64,000 nucleotides of DNA, taken from assembly GCA_036960305.1 (NCBI GenBank), contig JBALWA010000007.1:1-64000 (forward strand), written 5' to 3'. A program made the translations under genes and the position numbers. Under the pieces are notes generated by a model. It was not told where the DNA came from. It made no database searches and saw only the letters and a list, made by a program, of their open reading frames with translations. Positions 17,973-27,420 of this stretch are shown here, in pieces. Numbering within the stretch: position 1 is the first letter of the stretch; every line of letters starts with the position of its first letter. This stretch comes from JBALVT01 sp036960305 (GTDB lineage Bacteria; Pseudomonadota; Gammaproteobacteria; Pseudomonadales; Halieaceae).

Positions 17973-20153
17973 ATGACGATAAAACTGATAAATTCCGCAG
18001 TAACAGCAGCACTGATATCAACAGGCGTCCTGTCTTCTCACTCGGCACTAGCGCAGACCGGGGTGTTGGAAGAAGTCATCGTCACCGCGCGTAAGCGTAG
18101 TGAAAATCTGCAGGACGTGGCGGCCTCCGTTAGCGCCATCAGTGGCGATGATATGCGCGACATGGGCGCTTACGATTTTCGCGAGCTGGGAACTATGTTG
18201 AGCAATGTCAACGTATCCAACGACCAGAACAATATCGACATCTCCATACGCGGCGTCTCCAATAATCGGGGCTTTGCCGCCGCTACAGCCTTTCACGTGG
18301 ATGGCGTGTACACCGGCAACGGCAAGAGTGGCCTGGCGGCGTTCGTCGACGTGCAGCGGGTGGAGGTGATCCGCGGGCCGGCTGGCACCCTGTACGGGCG
18401 CAATGCGACCGCCGGTGCAGTCAACGTGATTTCCAACCAGCCCGACCTGGAAACCAACAGCCTGGCGGTTGAGGGCACGATGGGCAATGACGATTTCTAC
18501 AATGTCCAGTTAGTGGGCAACCTGGCGACCACAGACACACTGGGCCTGCGGGCCGTCTACATGAAGGAGGAACGCGACGGCTGGTCTACCAACGATTCTT
18601 TCGACCCGGATGTGCCTGACCAGCAGACCGATGATGCCGACCTGGAAGCCTTCAAACTTCGGGCACTGTGGCTGCCGACCGATACGGTCAGCTGGCTCCT
18701 GGGCTACGACCATTTCGAATCCGGCGGCGCCGGACGGCGCTTGCTGGTGGACTATGACAAGTCCATAGCCCGGGGCGGTATCGAAAACGGCATTGCCAAT
18801 AATCTTACACCGGAGCAAGCAGCACGGGTAAAGTCAGACCCCCGTTATGTGCCGGCCAATGACTTGTTCAGTAATGACATCGAACAGGATTCCCTACTCT
18901 CCGATTTCAAGCTTGATTTGGGCTGGGGTGAGTTCACCTACCTGCTGGGCCACCGCCAGATCGAGACGGAGAGCGATGGTGATACGGATTTCTATGTCGG
19001 CAATTTCCACACCCTTAGCACCGAGGACTACGAAGAGACATCCCATGAATTGCGCTTGGCCGGGGACACTGACGCCTTGAAGTGGCTGGTCGGCCTGTAC
19101 ACCTGGGAAAGCGAGTCTGATGGCGGCTTCGTACAAAATTTTTCAGATACCGTCCAGCGGGTATTCACCACAAACGGTAACAAGAGCGAGTCACTTGGTG
19201 CCTTCACTCAGGTTACCTGGTCTATATCAGACAATTTTCGCCTCACTGGCGGCTTGCGCTACAGTGAAGATGAACAGAACAGCGGCACTGGCGTTTCGGG
19301 GATCCTGATTAATGGCGCTGGGACGCCAGGCCCCTATGATGAATCCTCCGGGGACTGGGACGATACCAGCTACAAACTGGCGGTCGAATTCGACCTGAAT
19401 GATAATTCCATGCTCTACGCTGGCGTCAGCACCGGCTATAAGACCGGGGGCCTGAACAGTCCCGAAGTAGGTAGTACCACCTTTGAACCCGAAGAAGTAG
19501 ACGCTTTCGAAATTGGCAGCAAGAATATGCTGAACGACGGGCGCCTGCAGTTAAACGCGGCGGCTTTTTTCTACGACTACACGAATCTGCAAATCTCCGG
19601 ACTGGAGGTGATCGACGATCAGCCTATCGCCGCACAGACCAATATCCCCAAATCCGAAATGTACGGAGGCGAGGTGGAGTGGGTGGCACTGCTGACCGAT
19701 TCCCTGAAGCTTGATGGCGGTATCGGTTACCTCAAAGCCGAGGCCAAAGAGGGCATAGTAGACGATCCCACCCAGTCGGAAGGCGGCGTTTTTATCGACA
19801 TCAGCGGCAATTCGCTGCGTAAATCCCCCGAGTGGAGCGTGAACCTGGGCCTGGAACACGATTGGGATCTGGCCAGCGCCGGCTCGATCGTCAGCCGAAT
19901 CAATTTTCACTATGAGGACGAGCAGTATCATGACGTGGTCAACGTGGAGCAGAATCTGGAAGACTCCTTCACCCGTACCGACCTGACATTCACTTGGCGC
20001 AGTGCTGATACGGCAATATTCGCACAGGTCTTCTGGCGGAATCTGGAGGACGACGACGTGCGCTCTACCATTTTCCAGACGCCGATCATGGCCCTGTCCA
20101 GTTACATGGCACCGGAAAGCTACGGTTTGAGAGTTGGCTATACTTTCGAGTAA
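17973..20153 (+). CDS. TonB-dependent outer-membrane receptor 1
   Basis: 726 aa with a signal peptide ending near ALAQ, then the extended TonB-box-like start VLEEVIVTARKRSENLQDV. The plug domain carries ISIRGVSNN and VEVIRGPAGTLYGRNATAG; the C-terminal beta-barrel ends in ESYGLRVGYTFE with a terminal aromatic-acidic residue as usual for outer-membrane proteins. The style is that of receptors for carbohydrates or other organic nutrients and not iron siderophores. It is followed after 25 bp by the SMP-30 lactonase gene, so uptake and first catabolic steps are probably co-expressed under the inverted repeats just upstream. Confidence 0.92.
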   Translation: MTIKLINSAVTAALISTGVLSSHSALAQTGVLEEVIVTARKRSENLQDVAASVSAISGDDMRDMGAYDFRELGTMLSNVNVSNDQNNIDISIRGVSNNRGFAAATAFHVDGVYTGNGKSGLAAFVDVQRVEVIRGPAGTLYGRNATAGAVNVISNQPDLETNSLAVEGTMGNDDFYNVQLVGNLATTDTLGLRAVYMKEERDGWSTNDSFDPDVPDQQTDDADLEAFKLRALWLPTDTVSWLLGYDHFESGGAGRRLLVDYDKSIARGGIENGIANNLTPEQAARVKSDPRYVPANDLFSNDIEQDSLLSDFKLDLGWGEFTYLLGHRQIETESDGDTDFYVGNFHTLSTEDYEETSHELRLAGDTDALKWLVGLYTWESESDGGFVQNFSDTVQRVFTTNGNKSESLGAFTQVTWSISDNFRLTGGLRYSEDEQNSGTGVSGILINGAGTPGPYDESSGDWDDTSYKLAVEFDLNDNSMLYAGVSTGYKTGGLNSPEVGSTTFEPEEVDAFEIGSKNMLNDGRLQLNAAAFFYDYTNLQISGLEVIDDQPIAAQTNIPKSEMYGGEVEWVALLTDSLKLDGGIGYLKAEAKEGIVDDPTQSEGGVFIDISGNSLRKSPEWSVNLGLEHDWDLASAGSIVSRINFHYEDEQYHDVVNVEQNLEDSFTRTDLTFTWRSADTAIFAQVFWRNLEDDDVRSTIFQTPIMALSSYMAPESYGLRVGYTFE

Positions 20154-20178
20154 GCCTTACCAGCTCCGGAGAAGCACC

Positions 20179-21075
20179 ATGACAAAGACGATTGAAACCA
20201 CCGGACTGCGTTGCATCTGGGATGGCAAGGCGGAATTGGGCGAGGGCGTGTTCTGGCACGAAGCGGAACAGGCCCTTTACTGGGTGGATATCATTGCCTC
20301 CAACCTCTACCGGCTGGCAGCTGATGGCAGCACGGACTACTGGCACTTTCCGGGCCAGATCAGTGCCGTAGTGCCCTGCGACGATGGGGGCTTGCTCGCC
20401 ACTTTCGAAAATGGCCTGTCCCACCTCGACCTGGAAACCGCAATTGTCACACCTGTGCTAGCTCTGGAAACCGATTTACCGGACAATCGTTTCAACGACG
20501 GCTGTAGCGATACCCACGGTCAATTCTGGTTTGGCAGTATGGACGGCAATCAGAAAGAACCCAGCGGCAGCTTCTATCGCATGAACCGCGATGGCAACGT
20601 AAAACGGGTGGATTCTTTTGGCCAGTTCTGCATCACCAACGGCCCCGCCTTCAGCCTCGACGGACAGTGGATTTACTTCACCGACTCGGTGGAAAGAAAG
20701 GTTTATCGCGCCCCTTTAGATCAGGTTGGCCTGGCTGGCGCTGCGGAGCTGCATATACAGCTCACAGAACGAGACGGCTTCCCGGACGGGATGTGTACCG
20801 ATACAGAGGGCGGTCTGTGGATATGCCATTTCGCCGGCAGTCGCGTCACGCGCTTTCTGGCCGATGGGAAAGTGGATCAGGTCATAGAAATGTCCGTACC
20901 GAATATCACCAAGTGTGCATTCGGCGGCACCGACCTGCGGACCCTCTATATCATCACGGCGGCAACGTCCCTGGACGAAGCACAGCGGGAGAAATATCCC
21001 CTGTCTGGTGGGTTGTTCGCTATCGATCTTCCCTTCAGTGGCGCAGCCATGGCCACTGTCGCCCGGGCGCGCTAG
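20179..21075 (+). CDS. SMP-30/gluconolactonase family lactonase
   Basis: A 298-aa six-bladed beta-propeller. The metal-binding residues of the family are recognisable: Glu in AELGEGVFWHE, Asn/Asp in RFNDGCSDTHGQFWFGSMD and Asp in DGMCTDTEGGLWICHFAG. These enzymes open sugar lactones to aldonates in the cytoplasm. Here it would feed the IlvD/Edd dehydratase upstream. The ATG at 20179 is chosen because GGAG lies 8 nt before it. It is in one unit with TonB receptor 1 and convergent with the TetR gene, only 8 bp apart. Confidence 0.88.
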   Translation: MTKTIETTGLRCIWDGKAELGEGVFWHEAEQALYWVDIIASNLYRLAADGSTDYWHFPGQISAVVPCDDGGLLATFENGLSHLDLETAIVTPVLALETDLPDNRFNDGCSDTHGQFWFGSMDGNQKEPSGSFYRMNRDGNVKRVDSFGQFCITNGPAFSLDGQWIYFTDSVERKVYRAPLDQVGLAGAAELHIQLTERDGFPDGMCTDTEGGLWICHFAGSRVTRFLADGKVDQVIEMSVPNITKCAFGGTDLRTLYIITAATSLDEAQREKYPLSGGLFAIDLPFSGAAMATVARAR

Positions 21076-21083
21076 AAACGCCG

Positions 21084-21701
21084 CTAGCGTTTGAGCTGTT
21101 TCAGGCCGACTGCGGGCACTAAGGTGCGATGAAAAAATTCACGCAATTGCCCGACAGTCCGGGGCTCGCCGATCTGGTACTGGAGGAATGAGGTGATGGT
21201 GCGCTGGACCATTTCCGCCACCTCATATTGACGCTCGCGCAACTCCGGCGCCAACTCCATAAAAGGCTCCAGCGCCTGGGCATTGGCCTCGAGGGTTCGC
21301 CGCATGCTCGGGTCATCCTGCGCCACAAACGGAATATATTCGGGGTCGGCGATGAACTTCAGTATCTGAGTCTTGGGCAGCTCGCCGATAGCGTACAGGA
21401 CCCCCTCCACGAGGCGCTCCTGCGGTGTATCAAAACGCAGCACCCGGCGCCGCAGACGTCGCATCCAGCCTTCCACCTCTAAACCCATGGCGCCAAACAT
21501 CAGGCTCTCCTTGCTCGGATAATAGCTGTAGAGTGTCGGGCGCGAGATGCCCGCCTTTCTCGCAACTTCCGACATAAAGGCCTTGCGCAATCCCTTTTCC
21601 GAAAAACAGTCGACAGCGATTGCGGCGAGCCGTTGTCGGGCCTCACTTGCGTCCCGCGGCGGATTCCCGGCCCATGAACTTGTCTGTCGTTGCTTTGCCA
21701 T
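21084..21701 (-). CDS. TetR family regulator of the LLM/OYE operon
   Basis: 205 aa with an N-terminal TetR helix-turn-helix (ARQRLAAIAVDCFSEKGLRK ... VARKAGISRPTLYSYYPSKESLM) and a variable ligand-binding C-terminus. The ATG at 21701 lies one base after the stop codon of the upstream oxidoreductase, so it is the last gene of the minus-strand operon. It is the obvious candidate to bind the inverted repeats at 26738-26767 and 17903-17932. The ligand is unknown. Confidence 0.88.
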   Translation of the reverse strand: MAKQRQTSSWAGNPPRDASEARQRLAAIAVDCFSEKGLRKAFMSEVARKAGISRPTLYSYYPSKESLMFGAMGLEVEGWMRRLRRRVLRFDTPQERLVEGVLYAIGELPKTQILKFIADPEYIPFVAQDDPSMRRTLEANAQALEPFMELAPELRERQYEVAEMVQRTITSFLQYQIGEPRTVGQLREFFHRTLVPAVGLKQLKR

Positions 21702-21702
21702 G

Positions 21703-22692
21703 TCAAAAACCCTCTTCGATGGCGACAACCACTTTACCTTGAATTTCGCGACGCTTCAGGCGGGTGAGATACTCGACTACAGACTCCAGCCCCTGCGCAA
21801 CTTCGGGTTGTAGAGAAAGCTTGCCGGCCGTGTAAAGCTTCAGTAACTCCTCGTGGCAGACCAGCATTTCCTCGTGACCATAGGCACCGGCGAATACGCC
21901 CATCGTGGAACAGTTACGCATCACCATGGCTTCCGTATCGACTGTACCCCAGCGACCGGAAGCGAAACCCACTGCCAGCACCCGGCCGCCGGAGGCCGTG
22001 CAAGAAACCGAGCGTTCAAATATTTCCCCGCCCACAGGGTCGAATATCACATCGGCGCCGCGACCCGCAGTCAGTTCCAGTACCCTGGCGCTAAAGTCCT
22101 GCTCCCGATAATTAACGCAGTGATCAGCGCCCTGCGAGCGACAGTAATCCAGTTTCTGTTCGCTACTTGCCGTGGCTATGACCTGCGCACCCAAGGCCTT
22201 CCCTAACTGTATGGCCGCAGAGCCTGAGCCTCCAGCACCACCGTGAACCAGTAACACTTCGTCGGCTTGCAGGGCTGCGCGGAGTTTCAGGCTCACTATC
22301 GCTGTATGGAAAGGAATACAAAAGGCTGCCGCTTCCACAGCACTCATGCCTTGGGTCATTGGATACAGAGTGGACTCGGGTGCGATGCAGTACTGTGCGT
22401 AACTGCCATTACCGGTATAGAACGAGGTCACTCCCATGACCCGCTCACCGACCTGCGTGGTACATCCCTCACCCACGGCAGTGACGACCCCGGCCACCTC
22501 CTGGCCCGGCGTGAATGGCAATTCAGGGGAAAACGCGTACTCGCCCTTGCACATCAACACATCCGGCAGGCCCATGCCTGCGGCTGCAACCTTAATCTGC
22601 AGCTCCCCAGGGCCGGGTTGGGGCAATTCCCGCTCCTGCAAAACCATCACATCTTTTGGCTGGCCTACGCCAGTTACGCACAAGGCTTGCAT
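21703..22692 (-). CDS. MDR/quinone-oxidoreductase family NAD(P)H oxidoreductase
   Basis: A 329-aa zinc-independent medium-chain dehydrogenase/reductase. It has the GroES-like half (LPFTPGQEVAGVVTAVGEG) and a Rossmann half with VHGGAGGSGSAAIQLGKALGA. The usual structural zinc cysteines are missing, as in quinone oxidoreductases and enoyl reductases. It probably reduces an alpha,beta-unsaturated carbonyl. GGAGGAAAT before the ATG at 22692 supports this start; another ATG lies 15 nt upstream. It is fourth in the LLM-OYE-VOC-MDR-TetR operon. Confidence 0.86.
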   Translation of the reverse strand: MQALCVTGVGQPKDVMVLQERELPQPGPGELQIKVAAAGMGLPDVLMCKGEYAFSPELPFTPGQEVAGVVTAVGEGCTTQVGERVMGVTSFYTGNGSYAQYCIAPESTLYPMTQGMSAVEAAAFCIPFHTAIVSLKLRAALQADEVLLVHGGAGGSGSAAIQLGKALGAQVIATASSEQKLDYCRSQGADHCVNYREQDFSARVLELTAGRGADVIFDPVGGEIFERSVSCTASGGRVLAVGFASGRWGTVDTEAMVMRNCSTMGVFAGAYGHEEMLVCHEELLKLYTAGKLSLQPEVAQGLESVVEYLTRLKRREIQGKVVVAIEEGF

Positions 22693-22725
22693 ATTAATTT
22701 CCTCCATTTGGGTTTTCCTGCAGAC

Positions 22726-23685
22726 TCAGGTTGACGGTTCCAACAGAGTAAACTCCACTCCAATATTCTCCAGCGAATGCACTTGCACAGCCCGTCGTAC
22801 ATCCTGTCCACTTTGTTCGACCGCCACTAGCAGTGCAGATTCGGGATGATCACTGGATATAGAAAAATCAGCGAGAGCTGTTTCTACCCGTGCCAAATCA
22901 CTCACCTCGGCTACCAGGCTATGTACGGCAGGACCTCGCTGCGCCAGAAAGCTCGACAGCCCTGAGTCACGTTCCAGGGGTTGGAGGTACGCCAGTCGGA
23001 CCAGGCCCAATTCAACGACCATATACTCTACGGAACCCTCGGCGTGTGCCTGGATTGGTGTTATCACTGACAAGCTGTCCGCAAATACCGTTTTAAGTGC
23101 ACTCAAGGTCTGTGCGAGGTCCTCGACTACTACAGTAATTCCACGCAGAGTGTTGCCAGCAGAAACGCCTAAGCTGTTCCATTGAGGGCCAAAGGCCGGC
23201 AACATCAATGGCGGCTCAGGTTCAGCGATCCACGGGGTTTCAGCCAGTTCCAACTGGAACCCGAACACGGCCTGGGTATCGATGATATAGGACTGGTGAT
23301 TGCCCTGCAGATTGTCCTCGTCGATCAGCAGGCGCCAGTTATCATCCATAGGAAATTCGATCAGTGGTTCAAAGCCTGCCTCTCGGCTGTTGGCAACGAT
23401 GTTATCGATACTGTCCACCAGGTAACAAAGATTGTGCACACAGGGTCCGTGGGCCTGCAGAGCGTCATAGTGCGGCAGTCCCTCCATCAGCGGTTGGCAG
23501 AATTGCTGTACCGTCTCGCCAAAGCCTGCATGGCTGATGGCCAGGGCGGGATTGGTTAGCACCTGCGAAAAAACGTTCTCCACCTCAGTTTCGCCAAACA
23601 CTTCGCTAAAGAAGCGTTGGCTGTCGGCCTGATCGGCTACCGCATATTCCACCTGGTGTAGTGGCGAGAGTGTTACTGCTTTCAT
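22726..23685 (-). CDS. VOC superfamily protein (two glyoxalase-like modules)
   Basis: 319 aa. An N-terminal VOC module starts LHQVEYAVADQADSQRFFSEVFGE and a second begins near LRGITVVVEDLAQTLSALKTVF. The superfamily includes extradiol dioxygenases, glyoxalases and epimerases that use a metal at paired betaalphabetabetabeta modules. A full set of metal ligands could not be confirmed by eye, so the reaction is open. Its ATG has AGGAG 9 nt upstream. It lies between the OYE and MDR genes in one operon. Confidence 0.75.
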   Translation of the reverse strand: MKAVTLSPLHQVEYAVADQADSQRFFSEVFGETEVENVFSQVLTNPALAISHAGFGETVQQFCQPLMEGLPHYDALQAHGPCVHNLCYLVDSIDNIVANSREAGFEPLIEFPMDDNWRLLIDEDNLQGNHQSYIIDTQAVFGFQLELAETPWIAEPEPPLMLPAFGPQWNSLGVSAGNTLRGITVVVEDLAQTLSALKTVFADSLSVITPIQAHAEGSVEYMVVELGLVRLAYLQPLERDSGLSSFLAQRGPAVHSLVAEVSDLARVETALADFSISSDHPESALLVAVEQSGQDVRRAVQVHSLENIGVEFTLLEPST

Positions 23686-23738
23686 TGTTCTTTCTCCTGA
23701 GTTATGTATGTTGGGCCTGGCTGTTCGATTCGACCCAT

Positions 23739-25796
23739 CTATAGGGAGCAGGCCACTTGCATGCCTTCATCGGTAGCCTTGCGGATCAAGCCGAGACCGG
23801 TGCAGTCGCCTATGGCGTGTACTTCCGGCGCCAGTTCCTTGACCGCGTCGTAAAGTGCAGTGGCCGCCACTGGCTCACCTGCAAGAATGACGGAGTCGGC
23901 CGATATAAGCCGTTCAACGCCAAGAGCGGTACGATAGCGCACTGCACTTGCATCAATTGCCTCGCACTGTACCTCGGTGTTCAGTGTCACTCCCAGGCGG
24001 TCCAGGCGGTCCATATGTTCGGCAAGGCGTTTAGGGCCAATCTCTGGTGCAATGCGTTTGCGCTGCTCCAGTACACTCACCTTGCGGCCCCGATTAGCCA
24101 GGAACTCTGCCAGCTCAATTGCCGCCAGGTCCGCACCGATGATTACCACCTGCTTGCCCAGAGGCAACCAGCCTCGGGTGAAGTTTCTCATCAGAGCCGG
24201 AGTCAAATGCGAACTCACGGCTTTCATGAACCACTGTGCCGGGTTCCTTAACAGCGCTGGCAACATGGTGAAATCGCTGCTGTCGGCCTGGCCTTCCACC
24301 ATGCGGCGCAGTTGGGCGCCGCTGAACACATGACGCTGATTAGCGCCGGGAATGTCAGGGGTTTCCACTTTTGCGCCCGTCGCCACCACAATCGCATCCG
24401 GATTGAGCTTGTTTATCACCTCTGCACTGGCCTCCTGTCCCAGACGCAGATCCACGCCGGAACCCTTTACCTGCCGTGTCAGCCAGTGGAAGAACAATTC
24501 ATTATCTGAGTGTACGGTGGATGCCAGTAACATGGAGCCGCCCAGTCTCCCCTGTCGTTCCAGCAGCGTCACATCGTGGCCGCGCAGATCTGCAACCCGT
24601 GCTGCCTCCAATCCGGCGGGACCACCGCCGATAACTACCACCCGTTTGCGCTGTGCTGCCTGCGTCAGCACATTGCTAACCTCCCGCCCTGCGGCGGCAT
24701 TGACTGCACAATTGAGGTTCTGGTAATCGATCATCGAATCAATGCAATTTTCACAGGAAATACAACGGCGGATATCCGCCACCCTGCCGCTACGGGCTTT
24801 GTTGGGCCACTCAGGATCTGCCAGGAAGGGGCGCCCCATGGCGATCAGGTCTGCACTTCCCGCCGCGAGAATACGCTCCGCATGCTCCGGCGTGTGAATT
24901 CGACCGACCACCATCACCGGTACATCAACGGCTTGCCTGATGGCCTCGGCGGCAGTGACGTTAATCCCATCGGGGTAATCGCTGCCCATGACCATTTGGC
25001 TGACCAAACGGTCGGTACTGCCACCACTGATACGAAAGGCATCCGCTCCGGCTTCAACCAGCATTTGCGCCAGGCGTTGGGTCTCATTGATTTCACGACC
25101 GCCGGGAGAGCGTTCATAGCCCGACAGGCTCACTGTAATGGGGAAGTCCTCACCCACTGCCGTCCGTACGGCGGTGAGCGTCTCAACAAGCATACGCGCC
25201 CTGCCCCGCAAACTCTTGCCACCGTATTCATCGGCTCGGGCATTACGCAGTGGCGACAGAAACGAACCCAGCAGCATATACGCATGAGCCGCGTGCAGCT
25301 CCATGCCGTCATAACCCGCATCTTTAGTTCTCACAGCTGCCGCCGCATACTGCGCAATGACTGCAGGGATCTCATCCAGCTCCAATGGCCTACAGGCCTG
25401 AAAAGCGCCGGGGTTAACATTGACGCTGGGCCCCACGCCCGGTTTACCTTCAAAAAAAGGCGCCAGTGATTCTGGGCCGGGATGGGTAATTTGGGGTTGT
25501 ATCTTGACGCCATGACTGTGCGCCATCTCGGTAATCTTCCGGTGCAGCGGGATAAAGCGGTCTTCTGACAGACTCAAGGAGTGTACCTGGTAGCGATGAT
25601 CCAGCGCCACCGAACACACCTCTAGCGTAATTAGCCCAACACCTCCGCGCATGCGGGCCTCAAGATAGGCCAGCAAACGCTCAGAGGGCTCCTGTTCCTG
25701 GGTGCCGTAATCCGTGGTCATCGGCGACATTACGATGCGGTTGGGCAACTGCATCGAACCGATACGGATCGGCGAGAACAGGGTGTCATAGGCCAT
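23739..25796 (-). CDS. Old-yellow-enzyme / 2,4-dienoyl-CoA-reductase-like flavoprotein
   Basis: 685 aa. The N-terminal TIM barrel is OYE-like (LFSPIRIGSMQLPNRIVMSPM, HAAHAYMLLGSFLSPLRN, GRPFLADPEW) and binds FMN. A Fe-S cysteine set follows, CISCENC then 11 residues then C, with C-x2-C-x2-C in place of the C-x2-C-x3-C of FadH. The C-terminal half is an FAD/NAD(P) module (VVIGGGPAGLEAARVADLRGHDVTLLE; VVIIGADLAAIELAEFLANRG). It should reduce a C=C bond conjugated to a carbonyl. Its ATG overlaps the LLM stop (TGATG). It is second in the operon. Confidence 0.9.
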   Translation of the reverse strand: MAYDTLFSPIRIGSMQLPNRIVMSPMTTDYGTQEQEPSERLLAYLEARMRGGVGLITLEVCSVALDHRYQVHSLSLSEDRFIPLHRKITEMAHSHGVKIQPQITHPGPESLAPFFEGKPGVGPSVNVNPGAFQACRPLELDEIPAVIAQYAAAAVRTKDAGYDGMELHAAHAYMLLGSFLSPLRNARADEYGGKSLRGRARMLVETLTAVRTAVGEDFPITVSLSGYERSPGGREINETQRLAQMLVEAGADAFRISGGSTDRLVSQMVMGSDYPDGINVTAAEAIRQAVDVPVMVVGRIHTPEHAERILAAGSADLIAMGRPFLADPEWPNKARSGRVADIRRCISCENCIDSMIDYQNLNCAVNAAAGREVSNVLTQAAQRKRVVVIGGGPAGLEAARVADLRGHDVTLLERQGRLGGSMLLASTVHSDNELFFHWLTRQVKGSGVDLRLGQEASAEVINKLNPDAIVVATGAKVETPDIPGANQRHVFSGAQLRRMVEGQADSSDFTMLPALLRNPAQWFMKAVSSHLTPALMRNFTRGWLPLGKQVVIIGADLAAIELAEFLANRGRKVSVLEQRKRIAPEIGPKRLAEHMDRLDRLGVTLNTEVQCEAIDASAVRYRTALGVERLISADSVILAGEPVAATALYDAVKELAPEVHAIGDCTGLGLIRKATDEGMQVACSL

Positions 25797-26707
25797 CAAG
25801 CGTTCTCCCACAAACCAAAGCTTTCCATCATGGCTTTGAAACGCTCCAGTGAGCGTACCTTGACCTCCAGCGTTGTGTGGTCCTCGCCCTCCTCTACCCA
25901 GAAAGCTCGCCCCCAGGGGGAAGGCGTCCAGGGCAGGACACTGGCGTGGTAGGTACCGGCCGGGTCCAGGGTTGCGATGAATTCAGGCGTATACATTTCC
26001 ATTGCGCTGATCAGCACATCGAAGGGTTCATCGTACTTGCCATTTTGCTTGCGCAGTTCGAACAGGGCATCAATGACCTGTTTCATTTCTTCGTTCGCCA
26101 GGGGTACGCCCAGCCAACCGTCATTGTCCGCAGACCTTCGCAGTGCCGCCTTGCTCTTACCGCCCACCCAAACCGGTATCGGTTCAGAGGGCACTGGAGA
26201 CATGATGACATCGCTGAACTCGAAGAACTCTCCGCTGTGACTCACTACCTCTCCAGTATTGAGCGCCTGCACGGCCTTGATCACCTCATCCAGGCGCCGC
26301 CCGCGGGATTTGAAATCCATCCCCATCAAGTCGAACTCCTCTTTCACCCAGCCGGCAGAGACGCCGCAGGCCACCCGGTTATTGGTGAAAATCGCCGCTG
26401 CGCTGGTAGCTCGAGACACAGTGAAGGGGTCGCGCAAGGCCGCCAGGTAGATATTGGTCGCCATGCGCAGCTTGGTAGTGGCAACGCCCATCGCAGTCAG
26501 CGTCACCCAAGGATCGCACCAGGGATTGGTTTGGGGCCACCAGACCTTGCCATCTTCCGTATACGGATAGGGTGTTTCAATATTGGTTGGATAAACCAGG
26601 TGATCGGGAACGGTAACGCCCTCATAGCCCAGTTCTTCGGCTTTTTGGGCTATGGCAACGAATTGATCTACTTCGACCGTGTTGACCAGGGATATCCAGT
26701 ATTTCAT
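25796..26707 (-). CDS. LLM-class (luciferase-like) flavin-dependent oxidoreductase
   Basis: A 303-aa luciferase-like TIM-barrel protein. Typical segments are AQKAEELGYEGVTVPDHLVYP, TKLRMATNIYLAALRDPF, RVACGVSAGWVKEEFDLMGMDF and PIPVWVGGKSKAALRRSADNDGWLG. The family uses FMN or F420 for monooxygenation or hydride transfer; the cofactor cannot be told here. The start has GGAG 7 nt upstream. It heads the five-gene minus-strand operon behind an operator-like inverted repeat. Confidence 0.87.
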   Translation of the reverse strand: MKYWISLVNTVEVDQFVAIAQKAEELGYEGVTVPDHLVYPTNIETPYPYTEDGKVWWPQTNPWCDPWVTLTAMGVATTKLRMATNIYLAALRDPFTVSRATSAAAIFTNNRVACGVSAGWVKEEFDLMGMDFKSRGRRLDEVIKAVQALNTGEVVSHSGEFFEFSDVIMSPVPSEPIPVWVGGKSKAALRRSADNDGWLGVPLANEEMKQVIDALFELRKQNGKYDEPFDVLISAMEMYTPEFIATLDPAGTYHASVLPWTPSPWGRAFWVEEGEDHTTLEVKVRSLERFKAMMESFGLWENA

Positions 26708-26737
26708 TGCTAACTCCAATTTTTTATGAGAATTTAG

Positions 26738-26767
26738 TATTTTACATAACTATAAAAATGTAAAGCT
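26738..26767. promoter_or_regulatory. Operator-like inverted repeat upstream of the LLM/OYE operon
   Basis: TATTTTACAT (26738-26747), 10-nt spacer, ATGTAAAGCT (26758-26767). The inner 7 bp of each arm are perfectly inverted. The left arm matches the site at 17903-17932 at 9 of 10 positions and the spacer length is identical. It lies 31-60 bp before the LLM ATG. Confidence 0.65.
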
Positions 26768-26825
26768 TTAGGGTGCGTAGGCTTCTTTTGGTTTAATACC
26801 TTATTCAATTCCTTGTAGATGAACG

Positions 26826-27122
26826 CTACTCTAGTAGCGGCAGGTAATCGATTTCCATGAATTGGTCGACCTCTACCATCCAGCGCTGCTCCACGAATGC
26901 CGCGTGATCCGGATCAGCATTGTAGTCCTGGTAGACACTCTCATCTGCAAAGAACATGGAAAGACCAAAATCAAAGGGACTTTTGTCACTGACTTGCCTT
27001 AGGCATTGGAATTGCTCCACGCCCTTAATGTTTGATAGGCTTCTCGCCGCGGCCAGGAATTCAGTCTCTCGTGTAGAGCCCCGCGGGTGTTTCAGGCGAA
27101 AAACGACGGTATGTTGCAACAT
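26826..27122 (-). CDS. Dabb (stress-responsive A/B barrel) family protein
   Basis: 98 aa, one dimeric alpha/beta-barrel unit: MLQHTVVFRLKHP at the start, GLSMFFADESVYQDYNADPDHAAFV in the middle. Dabb proteins range from stress proteins to small aromatic cyclases and ring-cleavage helpers. It sits just upstream of the LLM operon on the same strand and may assist the same pathway. No catalytic residue can be assigned. Confidence 0.82.
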   Translation of the reverse strand: MLQHTVVFRLKHPRGSTRETEFLAAARSLSNIKGVEQFQCLRQVSDKSPFDFGLSMFFADESVYQDYNADPDHAAFVEQRWMVEVDQFMEIDYLPLLE

Positions 27123-27420
27123 GTATATGCCACCACTCGGATTTATTGAATATCCGATAGCCTAACCCACCACCCGTTGAATCACTCGGCCTTATTTAAA
27201 GGAAAAACTATACAGAGTTAGCAATATGCCAGCGCAAGCCACTGAGAATCGAGTATCGAAGTCTTGCCAAGTGTGTACTTTCACTCGCCGTGCAATTGCT
27301 AAAGAATACATCATCCAATTCTTCCCGGACGGCCGGCTACTGAGAACTCATTGTGAACCGTCTTGAATTGTTGAAGCACGCAACCCTGTTACCCCTGTCT
27401 GACTGGAGCTAGCTGAATTA
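27123..27420. other. Divergent intergenic region, 298 bp
   Basis: Between the Dabb gene and the large cytochrome-fusion gene. An imperfect inverted repeat CGGAT-N9-ATCCG lies at 27138-27156, close to the Dabb start. No ORF or RNA gene was seen. Confidence 0.4.
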
